Positions 1 through 7,358 of a stretch of DNA of 37,030 nucleotides are shown piece after piece. The DNA lies in assembly GCA_013813355.1 (NCBI GenBank), contig JACCRT010000057.1, positions 1 through 37,030 on the forward strand. The letters are read 5' to 3'. Both the position numbers and the translations under genes were made by a program. Below the pieces are notes generated by a model that saw only the letters and a list, made by a program, of their open reading frames with translations, made no database searches and was not told the DNA's origin. This stretch comes from Acidobacteriota bacterium (lineage in GTDB: Bacteria > Acidobacteriota > Vicinamibacteria > Vicinamibacterales > 2-12-FULL-66-21). Position 1 is the stretch's first letter. The number at the start of each line of letters is the position of its first letter.

Positions 1-61
1 GAACCAACGGTGGGATGAGGATGTGGACGGGTTCAAGATCACCGCGCCGACCGAGCCTTGA
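1..61 (+). CDS. C-terminal end of an unidentified protein (partial)
   Basis: An open frame enters from the left edge in frame 2 and ends at TGA 59-61. It encodes a 19-residue tail, NQRWDEDVDGFKITAPTEP. The tail is acidic then hydrophilic and shows no motif, so no family can be named. The other forward frame beginning at base 1 stops at 16-18. The frame is judged coding only because it reaches the edge and is followed by non-coding hairpins; it could be chance. Confidence 0.35.
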   Translation, partial: NQRWDEDVDGFKITAPTEP

Positions 62-89
62 GCCGGCGCGGGAGCCGGGCAGTCTTCAG

Positions 90-148
90 GCGGCTTCAGC
101 CGCAGCCCGACTTTCAGTCGGCAATGAGTCTACCGCCTTTAGGCGGTA
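90..148. repeat. Cluster of three small REP-like hairpins
   Basis: Three perfect hairpins follow each other closely: GCGGC-TTCA-GCCGC (90-103), CCGAC-TTTCA-GTCGG (107-121) and TACCGCC-TTTA-GGCGGTA (131-148). Stems are 5 to 7 bp and the loops are similar (TTCA, TTTCA, TTTA). No T-tract follows any of them, so they are not typical terminators. Spacing and loop similarity resemble REP-type palindromes or the ends of IS200/IS605-like elements. No transposase is present in the window. Confidence 0.6.
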
Positions 149-219
149 GTGCTTTTCAAAGGAGAGTCTTGCAAACTTTGTGACTGGCGGTGACGTCCTA
201 TGCACCAAAGGTCCGGCTG

Positions 220-225
220 TATACT
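220..225 (+). promoter_or_regulatory. Possible -10 box for the M24 peptidase gene
   Basis: TATACT lies exactly 6 nt before the ATG at 232, which would put the transcription start on or next to the start codon. No good -35 hexamer is visible at 16-19 nt upstream and no Shine-Dalgarno sequence precedes the ATG, so a leaderless transcript is possible. Confidence 0.35.
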
Positions 226-231
226 CTCGAG

Positions 232-1413
232 ATGCCGCTTCACATACCTGCTGTTCAGAAGGCGCTGCGCGAGGATGGTCTGGATGGCTGGCTGCTGTAC
301 GATTTTCACGGTTCAAACCCGATAGCGGTCCAGCTTGCGGGGCTTGCAGGAGCACGGAAGATGGCTACCCGGCGGTGGTTTTACCTCGTCCCGGCCGAGG
401 GGCCCCCCCGTGGGCTCGTGCACGCGATTGAACCGCACAACCTCGATGCGCTGCCGGGCCAGAAGCAGTCGTATTCCGGCCGGGAGGCGCTCGCCACGGG
501 CTTGCGCAATCTGCTCCAGGGGATGAAGCGGGTCGCGATGGAGTATTCGCCGCGCAACAGCATCCCGTATATTTCGCGCGTCGATGCCGGAACAGTCGAA
601 CTGGTGCGGGAGCACGGGATTGACGTGGTGTCGTCGGGGGACCTGGTCCAGCGTTTCGAGGCGGTCTGGAGCGACAAGGCGCTCGCCCTGCATCGCGCCG
701 CATCAGAGCGGCTCTACCGTATCAAGGATCACGCGTTCGCCCTGGTGCGGGAACGGATGGCCGCCGGGGTCGCGATTCACGAATACGAGCTGCAGCAGCA
801 AATGGTTGAGTGGTTCAGGGGCGAGGGGCTTGTGAGCGATTCGGCGCCCTGCGTCGCGGCGCAGGAGAACGCCGGCAATCCGCATTACCAGCCCGGCCCG
901 GAGGCCAGCCGCATCATCGGCCGCAACGAAGTGCTGCTACTCGATCTGTGGGGCAAGCTGCCAGAGCCCGGCGCGGTGTTTGCTGACATCACGTGGATGG
1001 CGTTCACCGGCTCGAGGGTGCCCGCGAGGTATGCGGACGCCTTCGCGGCGGCGCGGGACGGCCGCGATGCCGGGATCGAGCTGGTCCAGGCCGCGGCACG
1101 CGAGGGCCGGACGATCCGCGGTTTCGAGGTCGATCGGAGGGCCCGTGACGTCATCGACCGGCTCGGCTTCGGCGCGCAGTTCATCCACCGCACCGGCCAC
1201 AGCCTGGGGGAAGAGGTGCACGGAAACGGCGTGCATATGGATGACTACGAAACGCACGACGAGCGCCGGCTCATCCCGGGGACGGGTTTCACGATCGAGC
1301 CGGGGATCTATAACGAGGAATTCGGCGTCCGTACCGAAATAAACATGTTCGTTGGCGAACGCGATGCCGAGGTTACCGGGCCCACCCAGACAGAGTTAGT
1401 CCTGCTTGCGTAA
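232..1413 (+). CDS. M24-family Xaa-Pro aminopeptidase-like metallopeptidase
   Basis: A 393-residue pita-bread-fold peptidase, likely cytosolic, expected to remove N-terminal residues ahead of proline. The N-terminal creatinase-like domain covers about residues 1-150 (IPAVQKALREDGLDGWLLYD near the start). The catalytic domain has all five dinuclear-metal ligands: D238 (LLDLWG), D252 (VFADITW), H323 (HRTGHSLG), E356 (FTIEPGIY) and E369 (RTEINMF). Start: ATG 232 matches where this family normally begins; a GTG at 190 would add 14 residues without similarity to the family. Neither start has a clear ribosome site. The htrA-like gene follows after 18 nt, so the two are probably co-transcribed. The substrate is not known; a creatinase-like hydrolase is the alternative. 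Confidence 0.9.
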   Translation: MPLHIPAVQKALREDGLDGWLLYDFHGSNPIAVQLAGLAGARKMATRRWFYLVPAEGPPRGLVHAIEPHNLDALPGQKQSYSGREALATGLRNLLQGMKRVAMEYSPRNSIPYISRVDAGTVELVREHGIDVVSSGDLVQRFEAVWSDKALALHRAASERLYRIKDHAFALVRERMAAGVAIHEYELQQQMVEWFRGEGLVSDSAPCVAAQENAGNPHYQPGPEASRIIGRNEVLLLDLWGKLPEPGAVFADITWMAFTGSRVPARYADAFAAARDGRDAGIELVQAAAREGRTIRGFEVDRRARDVIDRLGFGAQFIHRTGHSLGEEVHGNGVHMDDYETHDERRLIPGTGFTIEPGIYNEEFGVRTEINMFVGERDAEVTGPTQTELVLLA

Positions 1414-1431
1414 GCAGGGGGAGTACCGCAC

Positions 1432-2982
1432 ATGTCCACGCGCAAGAGCACGCTTTTCTACGCTTTTCTCATCTCCATCGCGTCCATCGCCGTCGGGATG
1501 GTGATCGCCTCCAGGCTGGAGCTGGCCCCGACATCGTCGGCCCAGCAGATGGCCGTGCCGGCGATGAACAGCGCGCCGCTCGGTGGCCCGATCGACGCGA
1601 CGACCTTCCGGAACATCGCCCAGGCGCAGGTCCCGACGGTCGTGAACATCCAGACGTCGGGGCGTGCCCGGACCCGTGAGCTGAGCGAATTCTTCGGAGG
1701 TGGCGAGGGTGACGACCTCCTCCGCCGGTTCTTCGGTGGGCAGACACCCCAGCAGCGGCGCGCGCCGAGAGGTGAGGCGCCGCCCACGGCCGGCGCGGGC
1801 ACGGGGTTCGTCGTGGACAAGGCGGGCTTCATTCTCACGAACAACCACGTGGTCGAAGGGGCCGACGTGATCCGCGTCAGCCTCTTCGGCGGCGGGCGCA
1901 CCGAGAGTTACCCGGCGCAGATTGTGGGACGCGACGTGCTGACCGACAGCGCACTGCTCCAGCTCACCGAGATGCCTTCGACGCCACTGCAGGAGGTCCG
2001 GTTCGGTGACTCCTCGCAGATGCAGCCCGGCGACTGGGTCGTGGCCATCGGCAATCCCTTCGGGCTGGCGCACACCGTAACGGTCGGCGTCATCAGCGCG
2101 CTCGAGCGCACGCTGCCGGGGAGCGGCGTCCAGGGGCGCGAGCAGCCGATGCTGCAGACCGACGCCGCCATCAATCCGGGGAACTCCGGCGGCCCCCTGA
2201 TGAACGTCCGGGGTGAGGTCGTCGGCATGAACACCGCGATCTTCACCGATGCCCAGCGCGCCGCGAACATCGGCATCGGCTTCGCGACGCCGATCAACCT
2301 GATCCGCGACCTGCTGCCCCAGCTTCGCGCGGGCAAGGTCGTCCGCGGCATGATCGGCGTCGGGCTGCGGCCAGACCCGATCAGCCGCGAAGAGGCGAAC
2401 GCCTGGGGGCTCCCGGGAGGCACCGGCGCGCTCGTGACGACCATCAACGAGGGCGACCCGGCGGCTCGCGCGGGAATGGAGTTGGGCGACGTGGTCGTGG
2501 AATATAACGGCCAGCCGGTCACCCGCAACGATGCGCTCATCTCGATGGTGATCACGACGAAGCCAGGCACCACGGTGCCCGTGACCGTCATGCGGGATCA
2601 GAAGCGCGTGACCCTGAAGGTCACGGTCGACGAACTGGACCTGGATGCCGAGCGCGCAGGTCGTCCCGGCGGGCCGGCGCCCGACGAACCGACGACCACC
2701 GGCTTCGGGATGACGCTCGAGCCGATCACCCCCGAGATCGGGCGGCAGCTCAACCTGCCGGGCGGCCGCGGCGGCGCGGTGGTATCGAGCGTGGAACCCC
2801 GCAGCCCCGCGGCGAACGGCGGCATGATTCCGGGTGACGTGATCCTGGAAGTAAACCGCCAGCCTGTCACCAACATCAGCCAGGTGACGCGGGCGCTGGA
2901 GGGCGTGAGCCCGGGCACGCCGGTGTCGCTCGTCGTCTGGCGCGGCAACCAGCAGATTTTTGTGGTGATCACCCGACGCTAG
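1432..2982 (+). CDS. HtrA/DegQ-type periplasmic serine protease with two PDZ domains
   Basis: A 516-residue envelope quality-control protease/chaperone. Residues 8-27 form a hydrophobic signal or anchor helix. The trypsin-like domain spans about 60-300 with catalytic triad H139 (TNNHVV), D172 (LTDSALL) and S252 (NPGNSGGP). Two PDZ domains follow, at about 305-400 and 422-515, as in DegP/DegQ. A Gly/Arg-rich stretch at 88-122 corresponds to the variable LA-loop. A purine-rich GGGGGAG sequence precedes ATG 1432. The gene follows the M24 peptidase by 18 nt. Its TAG stop lies inside the left arm of the 2978-3145 inverted repeat. DegP, DegQ and DegS cannot be separated by sequence alone; two PDZ domains exclude a DegS-like form. 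Confidence 0.93.
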   Translation: MSTRKSTLFYAFLISIASIAVGMVIASRLELAPTSSAQQMAVPAMNSAPLGGPIDATTFRNIAQAQVPTVVNIQTSGRARTRELSEFFGGGEGDDLLRRFFGGQTPQQRRAPRGEAPPTAGAGTGFVVDKAGFILTNNHVVEGADVIRVSLFGGGRTESYPAQIVGRDVLTDSALLQLTEMPSTPLQEVRFGDSSQMQPGDWVVAIGNPFGLAHTVTVGVISALERTLPGSGVQGREQPMLQTDAAINPGNSGGPLMNVRGEVVGMNTAIFTDAQRAANIGIGFATPINLIRDLLPQLRAGKVVRGMIGVGLRPDPISREEANAWGLPGGTGALVTTINEGDPAARAGMELGDVVVEYNGQPVTRNDALISMVITTKPGTTVPVTVMRDQKRVTLKVTVDELDLDAERAGRPGGPAPDEPTTTGFGMTLEPITPEIGRQLNLPGGRGGAVVSSVEPRSPAANGGMIPGDVILEVNRQPVTNISQVTRALEGVSPGTPVSLVVWRGNQQIFVVITRR

Positions 2983-3145
2983 GCCCCTGGAAGCGTGATG
3001 CGTTGCCTACGTCCCGGAGCGCGGCGCCCGGATCGCCAGGCGCGACGACCGCGCATCGTGGGCCTCTGTAAGGGAGGAGCAACGCCGCGAGCCGGGATGC
3101 CCCGCCCGGGACGTATGTGACACATCACGTTTCCAGGGGACTAGC
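2978..3145. repeat. 168-nt element with 39-nt inverted arms (structured RNA or MITE-like)
   Basis: Arm 2978-3016 and the reverse complement of 3107-3145 agree at 33 of 39 positions by eye, and three of the six mismatches would be G-U pairs in RNA. Both arms begin GCTAG then CCCCTGGAA. Inside, CGCGGCG (3021-3027) can pair with CGCCGCG (3083-3089), extending the stem past an asymmetric bulge that holds GGGATGCCC. The shape is a long closing stem, an asymmetric bulge and an inner stem, like a structured RNA of the 6S kind. It could equally be a miniature inverted-repeat element. The left arm includes the stop codon of the upstream protease gene. Confidence 0.6.
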
Positions 3146-3211
3146 AGGACAACGCCTGACTTTCCCGTTGCGGTGGGAAGTTGGAGATGTGGAAGTCGTC
3201 ACGTGACTACG

Positions 3212-3240
3212 AGGCCGGCGGGGTTCCTGCCGGCCTTTTT
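3212..3240 (+). terminator. Intrinsic terminator directly before midA-like gene
   Basis: AGGCCGGC (3212-3219) pairs with GCCGGCCT (3229-3236), with a 9-nt loop, followed by TTTTT ending at 3240. It terminates the M24/htrA unit or the 2978-3145 transcript. It ends only 5 nt before the next start codon (3246), leaving no room for a promoter or ribosome site, so it may act as an attenuator. Confidence 0.75.
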
Positions 3241-3245
3241 CTCTA

Positions 3246-4358
3246 ATGCTGGAGATCCTCCGAGCCGCGATACGCGCCGGGGGGCCGCTGACGCTGGCGG
3301 CCTTCATGGAGCTGGCGCTGTATCACCCCGAGCGCGGATACTACGCGCGGACCGCGGAGCGCTCCGGACGCGCGGGCGACTTCTTCACGAGCGTCGATGT
3401 CGGGCCGCTGTTTGGCGAACTGCTCGCCGTGCAGTTCGAAGAGATGCGCCACATCCTCCATGCCGCGACCGCACGTACTGAGTTCGATCTCGTCGAAGTC
3501 GCGGCGGGCAACGGCCGGCTCTCGCGGGACGTGCTTGACGCGGCCGAACAGCACCATTCATATCTCTACCAGGCCGCTCGACTCTCGCTGGTCGAGCGCA
3601 GCGGGCCGGCGCGAGAGGCTCAGCGGAGCGTGATCGGGCGGCACGGACGAAAGCTGAGCCGCTCGAGCCCGGACCTTCCCTCGTCGGTTCACGGCGTCAT
3701 CTTCGCCAACGAGTTGCTGGACGCCATGCCCGCACACGCCGTGGTCATGCGCGCCGGTCGCCTGCGTGAGCTGTACATCACGGAGCAGGACGATCGGCTC
3801 GTCGAAACCGAGGGCGACCCGTCCACGCCCGCGCTCGCAGAGCATTTCGCTCGCGTTGACGTCGTTCTCGACGATGGCGCGCGGGCCGAGGTCAGCCTGG
3901 CGGCGATTGACTGGATTCGTACCGCCGCGCGGGCTCTCGACGCCGGATTCCTGCTGCTGATCGACTACGGTCACGACGCTAAGGGCCTGTATTCGCCGCT
4001 GCACGCGGCCGGTACCCTGATGGCCTATCGCCGGCACACCGCCAGCGGGACCGGCTGGCTCGACCGGCCCGGCGAGATGGACCTCACGACCCATGTCGAC
4101 CTCAGCGCCGTGCGACTGGCCGCAGAGGCTGCCGGGTTGACTACGCTCGGGCTGGTGGACCAGACGTATTTCCTCAGCGCGCTCGACCTTGCCGAACGGC
4201 TCGAATCAGGCCATGATCGGGCGGCACTGGCCCGCCGGTTGGCCGCCAAGACCCTCGTCGTGCCGGGCGGGCTGGGCAGCACGATGAAAGTGGCCGTGTT
4301 CGCCCGTGGGGTGGGCGCCCCGCGCCTCAAGGGCCTCGCGGGCGGCCGGCTGACGTAG
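3246..4358 (+). CDS. MidA/NDUFAF7-family SAM-dependent methyltransferase (DUF185)
   Basis: A 370-residue Rossmann-type methyltransferase of the family that includes mitochondrial NDUFAF7/MidA, which methylates an arginine of complex I subunit NDUFS2. The bacterial target is not established. Family landmarks are LYHPERGYY (25-33), GDFFTSVDVGPLFGELLA (44-61) and the SAM-binding strand-loop VEVAAGNG (83-90). IFANELLDAMP follows further on, and LLIDYGH is the later acidic motif. ATG 3246 is preceded by a terminator T-tract and has no Shine-Dalgarno sequence; no better in-frame start is visible. The next gene begins 54 nt later behind its own -10 box. Confidence 0.88.
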   Translation: MLEILRAAIRAGGPLTLAAFMELALYHPERGYYARTAERSGRAGDFFTSVDVGPLFGELLAVQFEEMRHILHAATARTEFDLVEVAAGNGRLSRDVLDAAEQHHSYLYQAARLSLVERSGPAREAQRSVIGRHGRKLSRSSPDLPSSVHGVIFANELLDAMPAHAVVMRAGRLRELYITEQDDRLVETEGDPSTPALAEHFARVDVVLDDGARAEVSLAAIDWIRTAARALDAGFLLLIDYGHDAKGLYSPLHAAGTLMAYRRHTASGTGWLDRPGEMDLTTHVDLSAVRLAAEAAGLTTLGLVDQTYFLSALDLAERLESGHDRAALARRLAAKTLVVPGGLGSTMKVAVFARGVGAPRLKGLAGGRLT

Positions 4359-4381
4359 GCGCGTCGGGGCTCGATCCCCGC

Positions 4382-4387
4382 TATAAT
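4382..4387 (+). promoter_or_regulatory. -10 box (TATAAT) ahead of CYTH-murU-amgK
   Basis: Perfect TATAAT 25 nt before ATG 4413, immediately preceded by a small hairpin CGGGG-CTCGAT-CCCCG (4365-4380). No convincing -35 hexamer is present at normal spacing. It probably drives the three-gene group downstream. Confidence 0.5.
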
Positions 4388-4412
4388 CCGTCGTTTGGAG
4401 GTCTGCTCTCCC

Positions 4413-4976
4413 ATGACCACCATGACCAGCATCGAACGCGAAGTGAAGCTCCGGTTCCCCTCGGCGGAAGAGGCACGGGTTGCCGTGCTCAAGACAGGCG
4501 CCGTGCCGCTCCTCGGGCGTCGGTTGCAGGAGGATGCGCTGTTCGACACGGCAGACGACCAGCTCAAAGCACGGCGATCGGCGTTGCGGCTGCGCCGCGA
4601 CAACGGAAAGACGCGGCTGACGTTCAAAGGGCCCGTGCAGCCGGACGTCATGAAGGTCCGCGAGGAACTCGAAACCGTCATCGCCGACGGGGACGTGCTG
4701 CACCGCGTCTTCGAAGAACTGGGGTTACGCGTCTGGTTTCGCTATCAGAAATACCGCGAAGAGTTCTCACACCAGGATGTGATCGTTGCAATCGACGAGA
4801 CGCCCGTCGGGGTCTTCGTCGAGCTGGAGGGTTCCGAGCAGGGGATCAGCGATATGACCGCCGCCCTCGGCCGCTCCCCCGCCGACTACATCCTGCAGTC
4901 GTACTACGCCCTGTTCATCCGTCACCGGTCGAAGGTGGGGCTCGCCGGCGACGACATGCTGTTTCCGGGCGAATGA
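4413..4976 (+). CDS. CYTH-domain protein (class IV adenylate cyclase / triphosphatase family)
   Basis: A 187-residue single-domain triphosphate tunnel protein. The diagnostic ExExK motif is E8-R-E10-V-K12 near the N terminus. Basic and acidic strand residues typical of the tunnel follow (LRLRRDN, RLTFKGP, REELET, EYREEF-like KYREEF, VFVELEG). Members hydrolyse inorganic triphosphate or thiamine triphosphate, or make cAMP (CyaB). Which reaction applies cannot be told from sequence. Start: ATG 4413 has GGAGG at 4397-4401; a second ATG at 4422 is possible, and a TTG at 4395 overlaps the ribosome site. The gene lies 31 nt upstream of the murU-like gene and is probably in the same operon. Confidence 0.85.
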   Translation: MTTMTSIEREVKLRFPSAEEARVAVLKTGAVPLLGRRLQEDALFDTADDQLKARRSALRLRRDNGKTRLTFKGPVQPDVMKVREELETVIADGDVLHRVFEELGLRVWFRYQKYREEFSHQDVIVAIDETPVGVFVELEGSEQGISDMTAALGRSPADYILQSYYALFIRHRSKVGLAGDDMLFPGE

Positions 4977-5007
4977 GCCCGCGACGGCGCATCGGACTCC
5001 TTTCTTC

Positions 5008-5964
5008 ATGAGCCTGGCCGCGCTCGTGCTCACCGCGGGGCTGGGCACACGCCTGCGTCCGCTCACCTACCGGCGCGCCAAGGCGGCTGCCCCGGTCAAC
5101 GGCGAGCCGCTCGCCCGCCGGGTCGTGCGCTGGCTGGTGGCCCGCGGCTATCACGACCTGGTGCTGAACCTGCATCACCACCCCGCGTCGATCGCACGCA
5201 TCATCGGGGACGGGTCCGATCTGGATGCGCGCGTCCGCTACTCGTGGGAACAGCCCGTGCTGGGATCCGCGGGCGGACCACGCCGGGCTTTGCCGCTGCT
5301 GACCGGCGGCGGGCGCGAGCGCTTCCTGCTGGTCAACGGAGACACGCTGACGGACGTGGACCTCCCCGGCGTGCTGTCCACCCACGGCCGAAGCGGCGCG
5401 CGCGTCACCATGGCGCTCATTCCGAACCCGCGCCCGGACACGTACGGCGGCGTGCTGGTATCCGACGACGGATATGTCGAGGGATTCACCCGGCGGGGAC
5501 GCGGCGGCGAATCCTTTCACTTCATCGGCGTGCAGATCGCGGAGAAGGATGTCTTCGGGGGGCTCGAGGACGGAACGCCTGCCGAGTCGGTGAACTGGTT
5601 GTACCCGGCGCTCATCGCACGCGATCGACGGGCGGTCGGCGCCTGCGTCAGCGACGCGGTCTTCCGCGACATCGGCACACCTGCCGACTGCCTGGCCACA
5701 TCGCTCGAGCTGGCCGGGATCGAGGGGAGCCACCTCGTGTCGGACGGCAGTCGCGTCCACCCCACGGCGCGGATCGAACGCACCGCACTGTGGGATGATG
5801 TGGTCGTCCAGAAGGAGGCCGAACTCGTGGAGTGCCTCGTCGCCGATGGCGCGGTGATCCCTGCCGGCGCCAGGTACCATCGCTGCGCGATCGTCGCTGC
5901 CGGAGATCGCGCGCCGGAACCGGGGGAGCGCCGGGAGGGAACGCTGCTGGTGAAGCCGCTATGA
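5008..5964 (+). CDS. MurU-like nucleotidyltransferase (NDP-sugar pyrophosphorylase) with C-terminal beta-helix
   Basis: A 318-residue nucleotidyltransferase. The signature loop GLGTRLRPLT (11-20) with K25 binds the nucleotide, and NGDTLTD (110-116) carries the metal-binding aspartate. Paired with the next gene (AmgK-like kinase), it most likely makes UDP-N-acetylmuramate from MurNAc-1-phosphate in peptidoglycan recycling. Pseudomonas-type MurU is about 225 residues. The extra C-terminal 80 or so residues here (about 238-300, hexapeptide-like VHPTARIERTALWDDVV) look like a short left-handed beta-helix, as in GlmU or glucose-1-phosphate transferases. The usual PKPM motif reads AKAAAPV. Its TGA stop overlaps the ATG of the kinase by 4 nt. 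A different sugar substrate is possible. Confidence 0.85.
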   Translation: MSLAALVLTAGLGTRLRPLTYRRAKAAAPVNGEPLARRVVRWLVARGYHDLVLNLHHHPASIARIIGDGSDLDARVRYSWEQPVLGSAGGPRRALPLLTGGGRERFLLVNGDTLTDVDLPGVLSTHGRSGARVTMALIPNPRPDTYGGVLVSDDGYVEGFTRRGRGGESFHFIGVQIAEKDVFGGLEDGTPAESVNWLYPALIARDRRAVGACVSDAVFRDIGTPADCLATSLELAGIEGSHLVSDGSRVHPTARIERTALWDDVVVQKEAELVECLVADGAVIPAGARYHRCAIVAAGDRAPEPGERREGTLLVKPL

Positions 5965-6986
5965 TCGAGAAACGCCGCGCCGATCTGGCCGAAGTGCGAG
6001 AACGGATTGACGGGTACCTGCAGCAGAGCGGGCTGGCGGCGCAGTGCCCGCGGGTCGTGCCGCTGACGGGTGATGCCTCGGATCGCCGGTACTTCCGCGT
6101 GATCCTTCCCATGGCCCCGTCGATCGTGCTCTCGCTGTATTCGAAGCCGTTCGAGTACGACACGCTCTCGTTCGTCAACGTGGCGGGCCTCCTGGCGCGC
6201 ATGCCTGTTCCAATCCCGGCGGTGCTCGGGCACGCCGACGAACTGGCGGTGCTCGCCCTCGAAGATCTCGGCGACGTGACGCTCCAGGCGCATCTCGGCG
6301 CCGCGAGCGCCGGCGAACACGCCGCGCTCTACCGGCAGGCGGTCGCGCTCATCGAAACGCTGCAGCGGCGGGGAGCGGAGCTCGCCTCCCCGGACTTCGT
6401 GCCGTACGGCGTAGCCTTCGATGTGGAGAAGCTCGGGTGGGAGCTGGACTTCTTCATCAAGCACTTCATCGAAGCCTACCGCGGTATCGTGATGCGGCAG
6501 ACCGAGCTCGACGAGCTGCACCGGGAGTTCTCGCGACTGGTCGAAATTCTGGCCTCGGAGCCGCGCGTGCTCTGCCACCGCGACTATCACAGCCGCAATC
6601 TCATGCTGCACGAGGAACGGCTCTACATCATCGACTTTCAGGACGCCCGGATGGGCCCCGACACCTACGATCTCGCCTCACTGCTGCGCGACTCGTATGT
6701 CGACCTGCCCGATCACACGGTCAACGAGCTGCTCGCCTATTTTCTCGCCCTGCAGGGCAGAACCGGCGATCAGCATGCGTTTCGTGAGCGGTTCGACCTG
6801 ATGGCGCTCCAGCGCAACCTCAAGGCGCTCGGGACCTTTGGCTTCCAGACGACTGCCCGCCGCAATCCGGTCTACATCCAGTACATCCCGAGGACCTTGC
6901 GGTACGTTCGCAACAATCTCGGCCGCCTGCCGCAGTTCGCCCGAATGCAGGAACTACTCGCGACTCACGTCGACGAGTTTCGGTGA
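5961..6986 (+). CDS. AmgK-like sugar kinase (aminoglycoside phosphotransferase fold)
   Basis: A 341-residue phosphotransferase of the choline/aminoglycoside kinase fold. It resembles AmgK, the anomeric kinase for N-acetylmuramate and N-acetylglucosamine. Early motif LTGDASDRRYFRV (35-47) matches the family glycine-rich/phosphate region. The catalytic loop is H206-RDYHSR-N213 with D208 as likely base, and DFQDA (225-229) supplies the metal-binding aspartate. Start ATG 5961 overlaps the preceding stop (ATGA), implying translational coupling. A longer in-frame opening upstream lies inside murU and is a shadow. Together with the MurU-like enzyme it would bypass de novo UDP-MurNAc synthesis, a route linked to fosfomycin tolerance in Pseudomonas. 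A 690-nt gene gap follows. Confidence 0.87.
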   Translation: MIEKRRADLAEVRERIDGYLQQSGLAAQCPRVVPLTGDASDRRYFRVILPMAPSIVLSLYSKPFEYDTLSFVNVAGLLARMPVPIPAVLGHADELAVLALEDLGDVTLQAHLGAASAGEHAALYRQAVALIETLQRRGAELASPDFVPYGVAFDVEKLGWELDFFIKHFIEAYRGIVMRQTELDELHREFSRLVEILASEPRVLCHRDYHSRNLMLHEERLYIIDFQDARMGPDTYDLASLLRDSYVDLPDHTVNELLAYFLALQGRTGDQHAFRERFDLMALQRNLKALGTFGFQTTARRNPVYIQYIPRTLRYVRNNLGRLPQFARMQELLATHVDEFR

Positions 6987-7061
6987 CAGCCCCATCTCGT
7001 CCTCGCGTCGTGAGGCCACTCGAAAGCCGCACATCGCACCAGCGTCGAGGCGTAAACGGCC

Positions 7062-7358
7062 CCCTCTTAAAGGCCTACAGGAGGAACGAAGACACGGAGG
7101 ACGCACGGAGGGCTGGTCGCGCCCGCGCGTTGCGCGGGCGGGATCACGGGCGGTGGGTAGAGGCAAGCACGGCAGAGTCGAGTCGTGCTTGCCTCTGGCC
7201 CCCGCCCGCGATCCCAGTCGCCGGCCCGTCGGGCCGGCGGCGCGAACCGCCCTCACGGCCGCGGATGGTTGTGATCACCCGTGTGCTCTCCGTTCGTTCT
7301 TTGCGTCTCTGTGTCTCCTGTGGGCCTTTGACCTCCGCTGCCTCCGTCCCCTCTTTAA
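7062..7358. mobile_element. Palindrome-rich MITE-like element
   Basis: Outer arms 7069-7110 and 7288-7329 are inverted repeats (about 32 of 42 positions match; the distal 15 differ at one). Between them sit three hairpins. CGCCCGCGC-type 7120-7128/7132-7140 is the first. A 76-nt double stem follows at 7140-7215, with GGGATC plus CGGGCGG outside and a perfect 13-bp AGAGGCAAGCACG stem inside. The third is a perfect 9-bp CGCCGGCCC stem at 7219-7239. Nearly identical sequences CCCTCTTAA (7062-7070) and CCCTCTTTAA (7349-7358) flank the arms and could be a target duplication. No open frame inside looks real. Confidence 0.6.

Noticed and set aside
3052-3110. Possible cobalamin riboswitch (CTGTAA followed by GAGCCGGGATGCC)
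   Set aside because: Two pieces resemble the B12-box area, but the GGGAA...GGTG core, the GCCACTG loop and the usual order are missing, and the long inverted arms do not fit that fold.
5832-5960. Longer start for the AmgK-like gene
   Set aside because: The extension lies inside the murU-like gene, is Arg-rich and lacks a ribosome site. The ATGA overlap at 5961 is a better start.
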